Shown here: positions 1-5,253 of the stretch, piece by piece
Layout: the number at the start of each line of letters is the position of its first letter
Numbering within the stretch: position 1 is the stretch's first letter
NCBI GenBank assembly: GCA_027485005.1
Contig: JAIXRX010000012.1
Location: forward strand, 1 to 5,435
Origin: Alphaproteobacteria bacterium
GTDB lineage: Bacteria; Pseudomonadota; Alphaproteobacteria; Rickettsiales; JAIXRX01
DNA length: 5,435 bases
Reading direction: 5' to 3'
Made by a program: the position numbers and the translations under genes
The notes under the pieces: model-generated
Told to the model about the DNA's origin: nothing
Database searches by the model: none
Seen by the model: only the letters and a program-made list of their open reading frames with translations

Positions 1-1
1 A

Positions 2-793
2 TTATGCCTTGGTGCTGGGGCGTGCAAACACGGGTGAGCCTTCCTCTGAAAGGTCTGGGCGGTAGGTGTAGCCTTCCTCATTAAAAGCATAAACTGCCTC
101 CAGCGTGGTCGCTTTTTGTTCTAGCAGGTAGCGCGCCATCATCCCGCGGGCGCGTTTGGCAAATAGACCAACGATCTGGTGTTTGTCGCCTTTACTTTCT
201 TTGAACACGGGGCTTATCATCGGCACGGTGAGAGCATTTGTTTTGACTGCTTTGCTATATTCCTCCGAGGCTAAATTACACACCATTTCCGCATTAGAAC
301 TTTGCGCCGCTTCGTTGATAGCAAGTGCGATTCTGCTGCCCCAATAGGCATAAAGGTCTTTGCCGCTGGGGTTGAGGATTTTGGTTCCCATTTCAAGGCG
401 GTAGGCTTGCATCAGGTCAAAGGGACGTAAAATGCCATAAAGTCCTGATAAAATGCGCAGATTTTTCTCGGCAAAAAGCAAACTAGCAATATCGAGCGTT
501 TTTGCGTCGAGCGAATCATAGACATCACCTTCAAAAGCATAAAGCGCAGGCTTAGCATTGCGGGCGGTGAAGGGTGTGGAGAATGCTTGAAAGCGCTTAT
601 AGTTAAGGTCGGCCAGTTTGGTGCTGATTTCCATCAGCTTCACTAGTTTTTCAATGCTCATGGGGCGCAACAGCGAAATCAGCGCTTTCGCTTCCATCAG
701 AAATTGGGGTTGCCCGCTAATAAATGTATGGGCTGCGGACGGAAGGACACCTTCCATATTCAGGGTTTTAGCGGGAGAAAGCAGAATGATCAT
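2..793 (-). CDS. yaaA: Peroxide stress protein YaaA (DUF328/UPF0246)
   Basis: The complete 263-aa protein is close to the length of the E. coli homologue (about 258 aa). Family hallmarks seen are the N-terminal MIILLSPAKTLN (1-12), ALYAFEGDVYDSLDA (83-97), LSGLYGILRPFDLMQAYRLE (115-134), the LASEEYSKAV segment (174-183) and FKESKGDKHQIVGLFAKRAR (197-216). In E. coli, YaaA belongs to the OxyR regulon, lowers free intracellular iron during peroxide stress and so limits Fenton damage to DNA; the protein is cytoplasmic. The ATG start is supported by an AGGAAA ribosome site at 800-805 (minus strand), 6 nt upstream. It follows the SDHAF4-like gene by 23 bp on the same strand, so the two are probably cotranscribed. 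No OxyR site was recognised. The stop lies at the window edge, so any downstream terminator is not visible. Confidence 0.95.
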   Translation of the reverse strand: MIILLSPAKTLNMEGVLPSAAHTFISGQPQFLMEAKALISLLRPMSIEKLVKLMEISTKLADLNYKRFQAFSTPFTARNAKPALYAFEGDVYDSLDAKTLDIASLLFAEKNLRILSGLYGILRPFDLMQAYRLEMGTKILNPSGKDLYAYWGSRIALAINEAAQSSNAEMVCNLASEEYSKAVKTNALTVPMISPVFKESKGDKHQIVGLFAKRARGMMARYLLEQKATTLEAVYAFNEEGYTYRPDLSEEGSPVFARPSTKA

Positions 794-816
794 GGATTAT
801 TTCCTGTTTGTTTTTA

Positions 817-966
817 TTAAAAATCGGTGCAGCGGCCACTTTTTTCCCAATCGCCAAACCGTGTGGGTTCTGGGCCTTTTTGTCCACCGAATTCCTCTTC
901 CGCTGCCTCTGGTAAGGGGGTAGGTTGTTGAGGTTTGGTGGGTTCTTGTGGTTTGGGGGTTGTCAT
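817..966 (-). CDS. SDHAF4-like succinate dehydrogenase assembly factor (DUF1674), 49 aa
   Basis: This very small complete gene encodes 49 residues. The N-terminal 20 residues are a disordered stretch rich in Pro, Gln and Thr. The C-terminus carries the diagnostic block EEFGGQKGPEPTRFGDWEKS (24-43) followed by GRCTDF and the stop, which is the signature end of DUF1674/SDHAF4 proteins (consensus roughly GG-KGPEPTR-GDWE--GR--DF). In mitochondria, SDHAF4/Sdh8 binds the flavinated SdhA subunit, shields it from producing reactive oxygen species and promotes its pairing with SdhB. The same role in this bacterium is inferred. The start is ATG at 964-966, preceded by a GAGAG-like ribosome site about 5 nt upstream. 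A longer reading frame in another register (797-985) covers the same DNA but shows no family signature. Being next to yaaA fits an oxidative-stress theme, although that link is speculative. Confidence 0.88.
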   Translation of the reverse strand: MTTPKPQEPTKPQQPTPLPEAAEEEFGGQKGPEPTRFGDWEKSGRCTDF

Positions 967-1025
967 CGGGCTCTCTACAGTTCATATCTTATGGCCACAA
1001 TTAACATGAGAATTTTGATTTCACA
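967..1025. promoter_or_regulatory. Divergent intergenic region between the SDHAF4-like gene and rsmB
   Basis: This 59-bp gap must hold the start signals for two divergent units. Towards rsmB the best match is TTCATA (981-986) with TAACAT (1002-1007), but the 15-bp spacer is short, so the exact promoter is uncertain. There is no good Shine-Dalgarno sequence before the rsmB ATG. No operator palindrome was seen. Confidence 0.25.
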
Positions 1026-2357
1026 ATGGTTTCGCCAAAACAATCAACCGCCCATACCCCACCTTTGACCGCCCGCGTGGTGGCGCTGCAACTATTGCAC
1101 GCCGTGCTTATTAAGCGCCTGACAGTTGAAGATACCCTGAGTAATACTCCAGCGCTTGCCTCATTAAGCAAGCCAGACAGCGGCTTTGCGCGGGCCTTGC
1201 TGATGGCCAGCCTAAGGCATTTGGGGCAGGCCGAATGCCTGATTGAAAAACTGGTGGAACGACCGCTGGACGCCAAATTGTTTCACGTGAAACATTCGCT
1301 TATATTAGGGATTGTGCAGATTTTATGGCTGGATACTCCTGCGCATGCCGCTGTCAGCGAAACCGTCGAGGCCGTGCGTGCGCTGAAATTTGAAAAAATG
1401 ACCGGCTTTGTGAATGCTACGCTCAAACGTGTGGCGAAGGATAAAGACACGCTGAAAGCCGAGCTAGATGGCCGCGCCACTCGTAATTTCCCCGATTGGT
1501 TATATGAATCATGGGGCGATGCTTATGGCATGGAAAACATGAAAAAAATGGCAGCCTGCGCGCAAGAAATTCCACCGCTGGATTTGAGCTTTAAAACCGA
1601 AGAATCCGCCAAAGCATGGGCGCAAACGAATGGCGCGGAACATTTATGGGGTGGGGCAGTGCGTGTGAAAGACGCCGCCAATGTCGAGTTGCTGGCGGGG
1701 TTTGAGGCGGGTGAATGGTGGGTGCAGGACGTGGCCGCGCAAGTGCCCGCGCAATTGCTGGGCGCGCTTGCGGGCAAACGCGTGATGGATGTGTGCGCCG
1801 CACCCGGTGGCAAAACTGCACAGTTGATTGCGGCGGGCGCCAAAGTGACGGCTGTGGATATTTCTAAAAAACGATTGCAGCGCTTGGAAGATAATTTAGC
1901 GCGATTGAATATGTCCGCTGAAGTACAAGAAGGGGACGCGACTGAAATTGTTTCACGTGAAACATTTGATGCGGTATTGTTGGATGCCCCATGTTCCGCC
2001 ACAGGTACGCTGCGCCGCCACCCAGAGCTGCTTTGGCAGCGCACGCCTGAGGATATGGGGCGCTTGTGCGTGCTGCAACACAAGTTGCTGCGCCAAGCCA
2101 AACAATGGGTCAAAAAAGGTGGCGTAGTTATTTATGCGGTATGTTCGTTGCAGCCGGAAGAGGGAAAAAAACAGGTGGATGGATTTTTATCCGCCAATCC
2201 AGAATGGCAGCGTGCACCAATTTCAACCCAAGAATTTACATGGTTGCCTGCGCCGTGGGTGACTAAAGAGGGTGATTTTCAATGCCTGCCCACCAATGAA
2301 GTATTGAGTGATGGTGCAGATGGTTTTTACGCCGCTCGTTTGGTGTATAAGGGGTAG
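1026..2357 (+). CDS. rsmB: 16S rRNA (cytosine-967-C5)-methyltransferase RsmB
   Basis: The 443-aa protein combines an N-terminal NusB-like RNA-binding domain (about 12-140, including TPAHAAVSETVEAVRALK and FVNATLKR) with a C-terminal Rossmann-fold methyltransferase domain. SAM-binding motif I is DVCAAPGGKTAQL (from D255), motif IV is DAPCSATGTLRRHPE (D320, C323), and motif VI is YAVCSLQPEEG with C373. In this family the motif VI cysteine attacks C6 of the cytosine and the motif IV cysteine assists product release; both are present. DGFYAARL near the C-terminus is also typical. The enzyme makes m5C967 in 16S rRNA. ATG 1026 is the first start after an in-frame stop at 1002-1004, but its ribosome site is weak. 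The coding sequence holds two perfect parS palindromes, at codons 85-90 and 308-313, both in poorly conserved linkers outside the catalytic motifs. No convincing terminator follows the stop. Confidence 0.97.
   Translation: MVSPKQSTAHTPPLTARVVALQLLHAVLIKRLTVEDTLSNTPALASLSKPDSGFARALLMASLRHLGQAECLIEKLVERPLDAKLFHVKHSLILGIVQILWLDTPAHAAVSETVEAVRALKFEKMTGFVNATLKRVAKDKDTLKAELDGRATRNFPDWLYESWGDAYGMENMKKMAACAQEIPPLDLSFKTEESAKAWAQTNGAEHLWGGAVRVKDAANVELLAGFEAGEWWVQDVAAQVPAQLLGALAGKRVMDVCAAPGGKTAQLIAAGAKVTAVDISKKRLQRLEDNLARLNMSAEVQEGDATEIVSRETFDAVLLDAPCSATGTLRRHPELLWQRTPEDMGRLCVLQHKLLRQAKQWVKKGGVVIYAVCSLQPEEGKKQVDGFLSANPEWQRAPISTQEFTWLPAPWVTKEGDFQCLPTNEVLSDGADGFYAARLVYKG
1279..1294. other. parS site 1 (ParB-binding centromere-like palindrome) inside rsmB
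   Basis: TGTTTCACGTGAAACA is a perfect 16-bp inverted repeat matching the widely conserved chromosomal parS consensus. ParB binds it, loads as a CTP-dependent sliding clamp and recruits SMC for origin segregation. It is read in the rsmB frame as L85-F-H-V-K-H90, in the NusB-like domain just before the conserved helix leading to TPAHAAV. The AAAT just upstream and the TT just downstream are shared with site 2. No parA or parB gene lies in the window, so binding is inferred from the motif. Confidence 0.88.
1949..1964. other. parS site 2 (ParB-binding centromere-like palindrome) inside rsmB
   Basis: This is a second identical copy of TGTTTCACGTGAAACA, 670 bp downstream of the first. Here it is read in a different codon register, giving I308-V-S-R-E-T313 between SAM motif I and the DAPCSATG motif, in a loop that varies in the family. 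Because the same 16 bp encode unrelated peptides at the two sites, conservation must act on DNA and not on protein. The identity extends to 22 bp (1945-1966 against 1275-1296). Confidence 0.88.
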
Positions 2358-2417
2358 TGGCCTCAAAAGGTCCTGAGCTGGTTTCATGGAAGATAATGCA
2401 CAAACTGTCATCAAATC

Positions 2418-2446
2418 TTCATAAAACTATTCGTTTTTTTTATTAT
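2418..2446 (+). promoter_or_regulatory. Candidate sigma70-type promoter for the 137-aa gene
   Basis: TTCATA at 2418-2423 (4 of 6 to the -35 consensus), a 17-bp spacer containing a T run, and TATTAT at 2441-2446 (5 of 6 to the -10 consensus) would start transcription near 2453. This would rule out the ATG at 2445 as a start codon and support the one at 2520. The surrounding gap (2358-2519) is AT-rich and holds no other gene; a weak AAAAC/GTTTT hairpin at 2423-2437 is too short to call a terminator for rsmB. Confidence 0.35.
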
Positions 2447-2484
2447 GATATGTCGGACTATTATTTTTTATAGGCGGTGTGCGA

Positions 2485-2517
2485 ATGCTGCCTCTCACGC
2501 TAAAAAATCTAACGTAA
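2485..2517 (+). CDS. Possible 10-codon leader ORF upstream of the 137-aa gene
   Basis: ATG at 2485 is preceded, with 7 nt spacing, by AGGCGG (2472-2477), the best Shine-Dalgarno match in this gap. It reads MLPLTLKNLT and stops at TAA 2515-2517, only 2 nt before the ATG of the next gene, which has no ribosome site of its own. This geometry would suit translational coupling. At 10 codons there is no coding statistic to support it, so it may be chance. Confidence 0.25.
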   Translation: MLPLTLKNLT

Positions 2518-2519
2518 AA

Positions 2520-2933
2520 ATGGAAAAAGATTCTTTGTTGATTAAGTTGCAAGAATTACTTGCTGGCGAGCATGGGGAATTATTGTCTTTCCTTCAATGC
2601 GAGATTGTTCCCAATGAAAGCATGAAGCAATTGCCTTCATGTTCGGTGCTGCTGAATATCATTGAGGCACCAGACAAAAATGCAGACGTTGGAAATGGCT
2701 TTTGTGTGAGCCTGACAGGTGAATATCACCATCAGATATTTGGTTGTGATTTATACTTTTATTTGGATAGCAACCCTCGAGTGGTGATTGACATCCATAA
2801 AAACGGACACACTTACCTAGGCGCTAATAGAGTACGTTATTATCTAGTGGCATCTTATGATGAGAATCAATTCTCTTGGAAGGTTCCAACTGGATATTGC
2901 ACGATGAATATTACACTCAAGTTGCCGGTTTGA
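2520..2933 (+). CDS. Hypothetical protein, 137 aa, family not recognised
   Basis: I do not recognise this protein. From ATG 2520 it has a probably helical N-terminus (MEKDSLLIKLQELLAGEHGE, 1-20). The rest is probably beta-rich, with alternating hydrophobic and aromatic stretches such as DLYFYLD (77-83), RVVIDIH (87-93), RVRYYLVASY (104-113) and MNITLKLPV at the C-terminus. Five cysteines (27, 41, 62, 76, 127) are scattered with no metal-site spacing. There is no signal peptide or membrane segment, so it is probably cytosolic. The frame opens further upstream, to an ATG at 2445, but that would fall within the candidate promoter and adds a non-conserved-looking Arg/Ala-rich stretch; neither start has a good ribosome site. 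It reads as AT-richer than its neighbours and sits alone between two housekeeping genes, followed by its own terminator, which suggests an inserted accessory gene. Confidence 0.65.
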   Translation: MEKDSLLIKLQELLAGEHGELLSFLQCEIVPNESMKQLPSCSVLLNIIEAPDKNADVGNGFCVSLTGEYHHQIFGCDLYFYLDSNPRVVIDIHKNGHTYLGANRVRYYLVASYDENQFSWKVPTGYCTMNITLKLPV

Positions 2934-2951
2934 AAAAGTCATCCACTGCAT

Positions 2952-2986
2952 AAAGGTCTGTCACGGGAGTGTGGCAGGCCTTTTTT
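2952..2986 (+). terminator. Strong rho-independent terminator after the 137-aa gene
   Basis: The arm AAGGTCTGTCAC (2953-2964) pairs with GTGGCAGGCCTT (2971-2982) as 12 consecutive pairs, including two T-G wobbles, around the 6-nt loop GGGAGT (2965-2970). A T run follows through 2986, part of which can pair with A2952. It lies 20 bp after the stop at 2931-2933 and ends 39 bp before the rpe start, so it isolates rpe from upstream transcription. Confidence 0.88.
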
Positions 2987-3025
2987 GTTGGTTGTATCGC
3001 GCCGCAATATTTGTTATGTAAAAAC

Positions 3026-3688
3026 ATGACTTCTACTCGCCCAACGCTTATTGCTCCGTCCATGCTTTCTGCCGATTTTGCCCGTTTGGGGGAAGAGGTG
3101 CGTGCCATTACAGACGCCGGTGCCGACTGGGTGCATCTAGATATTATGGACAACCATTTTGTGCCAAACCTAACCGTTGGCCCCATGGTGGTGGAGGCGC
3201 TGCGCCCCCATAGCAACCTTTTATTTGACGCGCATTTGATGGTAAGCAATCCGGATGTGCTGGCACCGCAATTTGCCAAAGCGGGTGCCGATTTAATTAC
3301 GGTTCATGCGGAATCTGGGCCACATTTGCATCGCAGCTTGCAACTCATTAAATCGCTGGGTAAAAAATGCGGCGTTTCGATTGTGCCGTCTACGCCCGCT
3401 TCTGCGATTGAATATGTGATGGACATGGTGGATTTAGTGCTGGTGATGACAGTGAATCCTGGTTTTGGTGGGCAGGCATTTATTTCGTCACAATTGACTA
3501 AGATTAAGGCGATCCGTGAAATGATAGATCAAACAGGCCGTCAGGTTCATTTGCAAGTGGATGGCGGGATTAATCCTGAAACGGCACGTTTGGCCGTGGC
3601 CGCAGGAGCTGATGTTCTGGTGGCTGGCACCGCTGTTTTCAAGGATGGTGTCGATAATTATGCGAGTAATATCAAAAAATTAAAATAG
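3026..3688 (+). CDS. rpe: Ribulose-phosphate 3-epimerase
   Basis: The 220-aa TIM-barrel enzyme interconverts D-ribulose 5-phosphate and D-xylulose 5-phosphate in the pentose phosphate pathway (also the Calvin cycle, where present). The family signatures are all intact: IAPSMLSADF (9-18), WVHLDIMDNHFVPNLTVGP (35-53), DAHLMV (68-73), VNPGFGGQAF (143-152), VDGGIN (178-183) and VAGTAVF (199-205). The expected metal ligands are H37, D39, H70 and D179, with D39 and D179 as the acid/base pair. Translation is placed at ATG 3026 because it matches the usual start just before the first barrel strand. An in-frame GTG at 2969 would add 19 residues, but it lies inside the terminator hairpin. The ATG lacks a clear Shine-Dalgarno sequence. 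The upstream terminator implies a separate promoter within 2987-3025, but none is convincing. Confidence 0.97.
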   Translation: MTSTRPTLIAPSMLSADFARLGEEVRAITDAGADWVHLDIMDNHFVPNLTVGPMVVEALRPHSNLLFDAHLMVSNPDVLAPQFAKAGADLITVHAESGPHLHRSLQLIKSLGKKCGVSIVPSTPASAIEYVMDMVDLVLVMTVNPGFGGQAFISSQLTKIKAIREMIDQTGRQVHLQVDGGINPETARLAVAAGADVLVAGTAVFKDGVDNYASNIKKLK

Positions 3689-3710
3689 TTATCCCATAAA
3701 AATACAACTC

Positions 3711-3738
3711 TTGATTGCATTTTTTCTTGCCATATTCA
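3711..3738 (+). promoter_or_regulatory. Weak candidate promoter for the response regulator gene
   Basis: TTGATT (3711-3716), a 16-bp spacer and TATTCA (3733-3738) form a modest sigma70-like match in the 125-bp gap between rpe and the regulator. TTGCCA at 3727-3732 with TACATC at 3750-3755 (17-bp spacer) is an alternative. No terminator hairpin was seen after rpe, so readthrough from rpe is also possible. Confidence 0.2.
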
Positions 3739-3813
3739 ATTTTGGATTGTACATCGTTTGGTATCAAGTTGGCGCAGACCAGCTGATAGGGCATAACAAA
3801 TGGGAGTATCCGC

Positions 3814-5253
3814 ATGAAAGCCACCGTTTTAGTTGTTGATGATGAGCCAACACAACGTGAGTTATTGCAGCACGTATTGCAGGAAAAATTAGGATATCGT
3901 GCAGTCACGGTACCGGGTGGCATGGCCGCAGTTGATTATGTGCTCTCTGGTCAGCAACCTGTGCCAGACGTGGTGTTGCTCGATTTAAGCATGCCAGATG
4001 TGGATGGGATGCAGGTGATTCGTACCTTGCGCCCACTTTGTCCTGAACTTCCGATTGTAGTGCTTACGGCCTATGGTAGTCTCGAAAATGCTGTGGCTGC
4101 GGTGCGTGCTGGTGCATCAGACTTTTTGGCCAAACCTGTTTCAAAAGAACGCTTGGGTGTCTCGATTCAAAACGCGCGGCGTACTCAGGGATTATTTGAT
4201 GAAGTACGCCGCTTGCAGCGCCAAATACAACCACGCATTGACTTCTCAGATCTAGCAGGGCCTTCCGCCGCATTTGATCGCTGCGTTACTTTGGCGCGCC
4301 GCATGGCAACGTCGGTGGAACTGCCAGTCATGTTGGTGGGGGAGAATGGTACAGGTAAGCGCATGTTGGCGCAGGCTATTCATGGCGCAAGCCCGTATGG
4401 TGACAAACCTTATGTCGCCGCATCATGCGGGATGCTCGAAGGCACACAAGGATGGGAGCGCTTGTTCGGCACGTTTACCATGGGCGGAGTACCAGAGATG
4501 CTCACGCGGGGACTACTCGCACAAGCTCATGAAACGACGCTGTTATTAGAGCACCCAGAATATATGACGATTCCCATGCAGCACGCATTGCTTCATGCGC
4601 TACAACATGCGCGGGTGCAAATGCACCATGGTCATCACGTGCATGCACTCAATACACGAGTGATTGCGACTCTCAGCGGTTCTCTGGAAGATTTAATTGG
4701 TCAAGGAAAATTGCATGCCGCATGGCGACAGGTGCTTGGCAAGGTAAGTATTTTGGTACCGACTTTACGCGCCCGCCCGGCAGATATTTTGCCGATCGCT
4801 CAGGCGCTCGTGGAAAAATATTGCATGCTCGAACATAAATTTCTGCATGGTTTGGCGGATGATGCCGAATATTGGATGCAATGCCAAGCATGGCCCGGCA
4901 ATATACGCCAGCTCTCGCACATGTTGCATCGCGCCGTGGTGATGTGTACCAATGAACGCATTACCCTGTCTGATTTGCAAGGATATGTGGGGCCACACAG
5001 CCTTCAACCCACACCTGTGCGCCCGATGATGCATGAATTCTCAACCACGCCCGCAGAAAAAGCAGCAGACGCTGCCGCATTGTCATTAGTGCAGCAAGGG
5101 GGGGTATTGCGGCCACTTGCAGAGGTCGAAGCCGAGGTGATTCGTCATGCTTTGTCGCAGTGCCACGGGCGCATTACGAAAGCTGCTCGCGAGCTTGGCA
5201 TTGGCCGCTCGACGCTCTATCGCAAGCTACAAGAAATGGGCGAAGTGGCTTAG
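3814..5253 (+). CDS. NtrC-like response regulator with degenerate AAA+ domain (REC-AAA-Fis)
   Basis: The 479-aa protein has three parts. The receiver domain (about 1-120) is canonical: acidic pocket D9-D10, phosphoacceptor D57 in VVLLDLSMPDVDG, T85, and K107 in DFLAKP. The central domain (about 145-390) is clearly of the sigma54-activator type, with Walker A GENGTGK (176-182), RVIAT (282-286), LRARPADI (318-325) and WPGNIRQL (360-367). It lacks key parts, however. ELFG-GAFTGA is replaced by RLFGTFTMGG (216-225), the Walker B Asp-Glu by E246-H247 in TLLLEHPEYM, and the two arginines of FREDLYYRLNV by H301 and V307. The C-terminus (about 435-475) is a Fis-type helix-turn-helix with AARELGIGRSTLYRKLQEMG. 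Such a protein is unlikely to remodel sigma54 polymerase; a sigma70-type activator or repressor role, as known for GAFTGA-less relatives (R. capsulatus NtrC, TyrR), is inferred. GGGAG at 3802-3806 supports the start. No histidine kinase is adjacent, so its partner and targets are unknown. Confidence 0.93.
   Translation: MKATVLVVDDEPTQRELLQHVLQEKLGYRAVTVPGGMAAVDYVLSGQQPVPDVVLLDLSMPDVDGMQVIRTLRPLCPELPIVVLTAYGSLENAVAAVRAGASDFLAKPVSKERLGVSIQNARRTQGLFDEVRRLQRQIQPRIDFSDLAGPSAAFDRCVTLARRMATSVELPVMLVGENGTGKRMLAQAIHGASPYGDKPYVAASCGMLEGTQGWERLFGTFTMGGVPEMLTRGLLAQAHETTLLLEHPEYMTIPMQHALLHALQHARVQMHHGHHVHALNTRVIATLSGSLEDLIGQGKLHAAWRQVLGKVSILVPTLRARPADILPIAQALVEKYCMLEHKFLHGLADDAEYWMQCQAWPGNIRQLSHMLHRAVVMCTNERITLSDLQGYVGPHSLQPTPVRPMMHEFSTTPAEKAADAAALSLVQQGGVLRPLAEVEAEVIRHALSQCHGRITKAARELGIGRSTLYRKLQEMGEVA

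Noticed and set aside
797..985. 62-codon minus-strand frame overlapping the SDHAF4-like gene
   Set aside because: The translation is Arg/Thr-rich with no family signature, while the alternative frame carries an intact DUF1674 motif.
1523..2113. 196-codon minus-strand frame opposite rsmB
   Set aside because: Antisense shadow of a clearly real gene; composition is Ser/Ala/Cys-rich and low in information, with no recognisable domain.
2423..2441. AAAAC/GTTTT hairpin plus T run as the rsmB terminator
   Set aside because: The stem is only 5 bp and AT-rich, too unstable to call; the T run fits better as the spacer of a candidate promoter.
2969..3025. GTG start at 2969 giving a 19-residue N-terminal extension of Rpe
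   Set aside because: The start lies inside the terminator hairpin, and the added residues do not resemble any Rpe N-terminus.
3689..3697. DnaA box-like TTATCCCAT after rpe
   Set aside because: The last three bases differ from TTATCCACA, it is a single copy, and no clustered boxes or AT-rich unwinding element accompany it; origin proximity is argued only from parS.
3769..3787. Sigma54-type -24/-12 promoter (TTGGCGC...GCTG) upstream of the regulator
   Set aside because: GG and GC are 9 nt apart where 10 are needed, and the -12 element lacks TTGC.
4631..4646. A CACGTG core in the regulator gene as a third parS site
   Set aside because: Outside the CACGTG core the flanks do not match the TGTTT/AAACA arms, and there is no extended palindrome.
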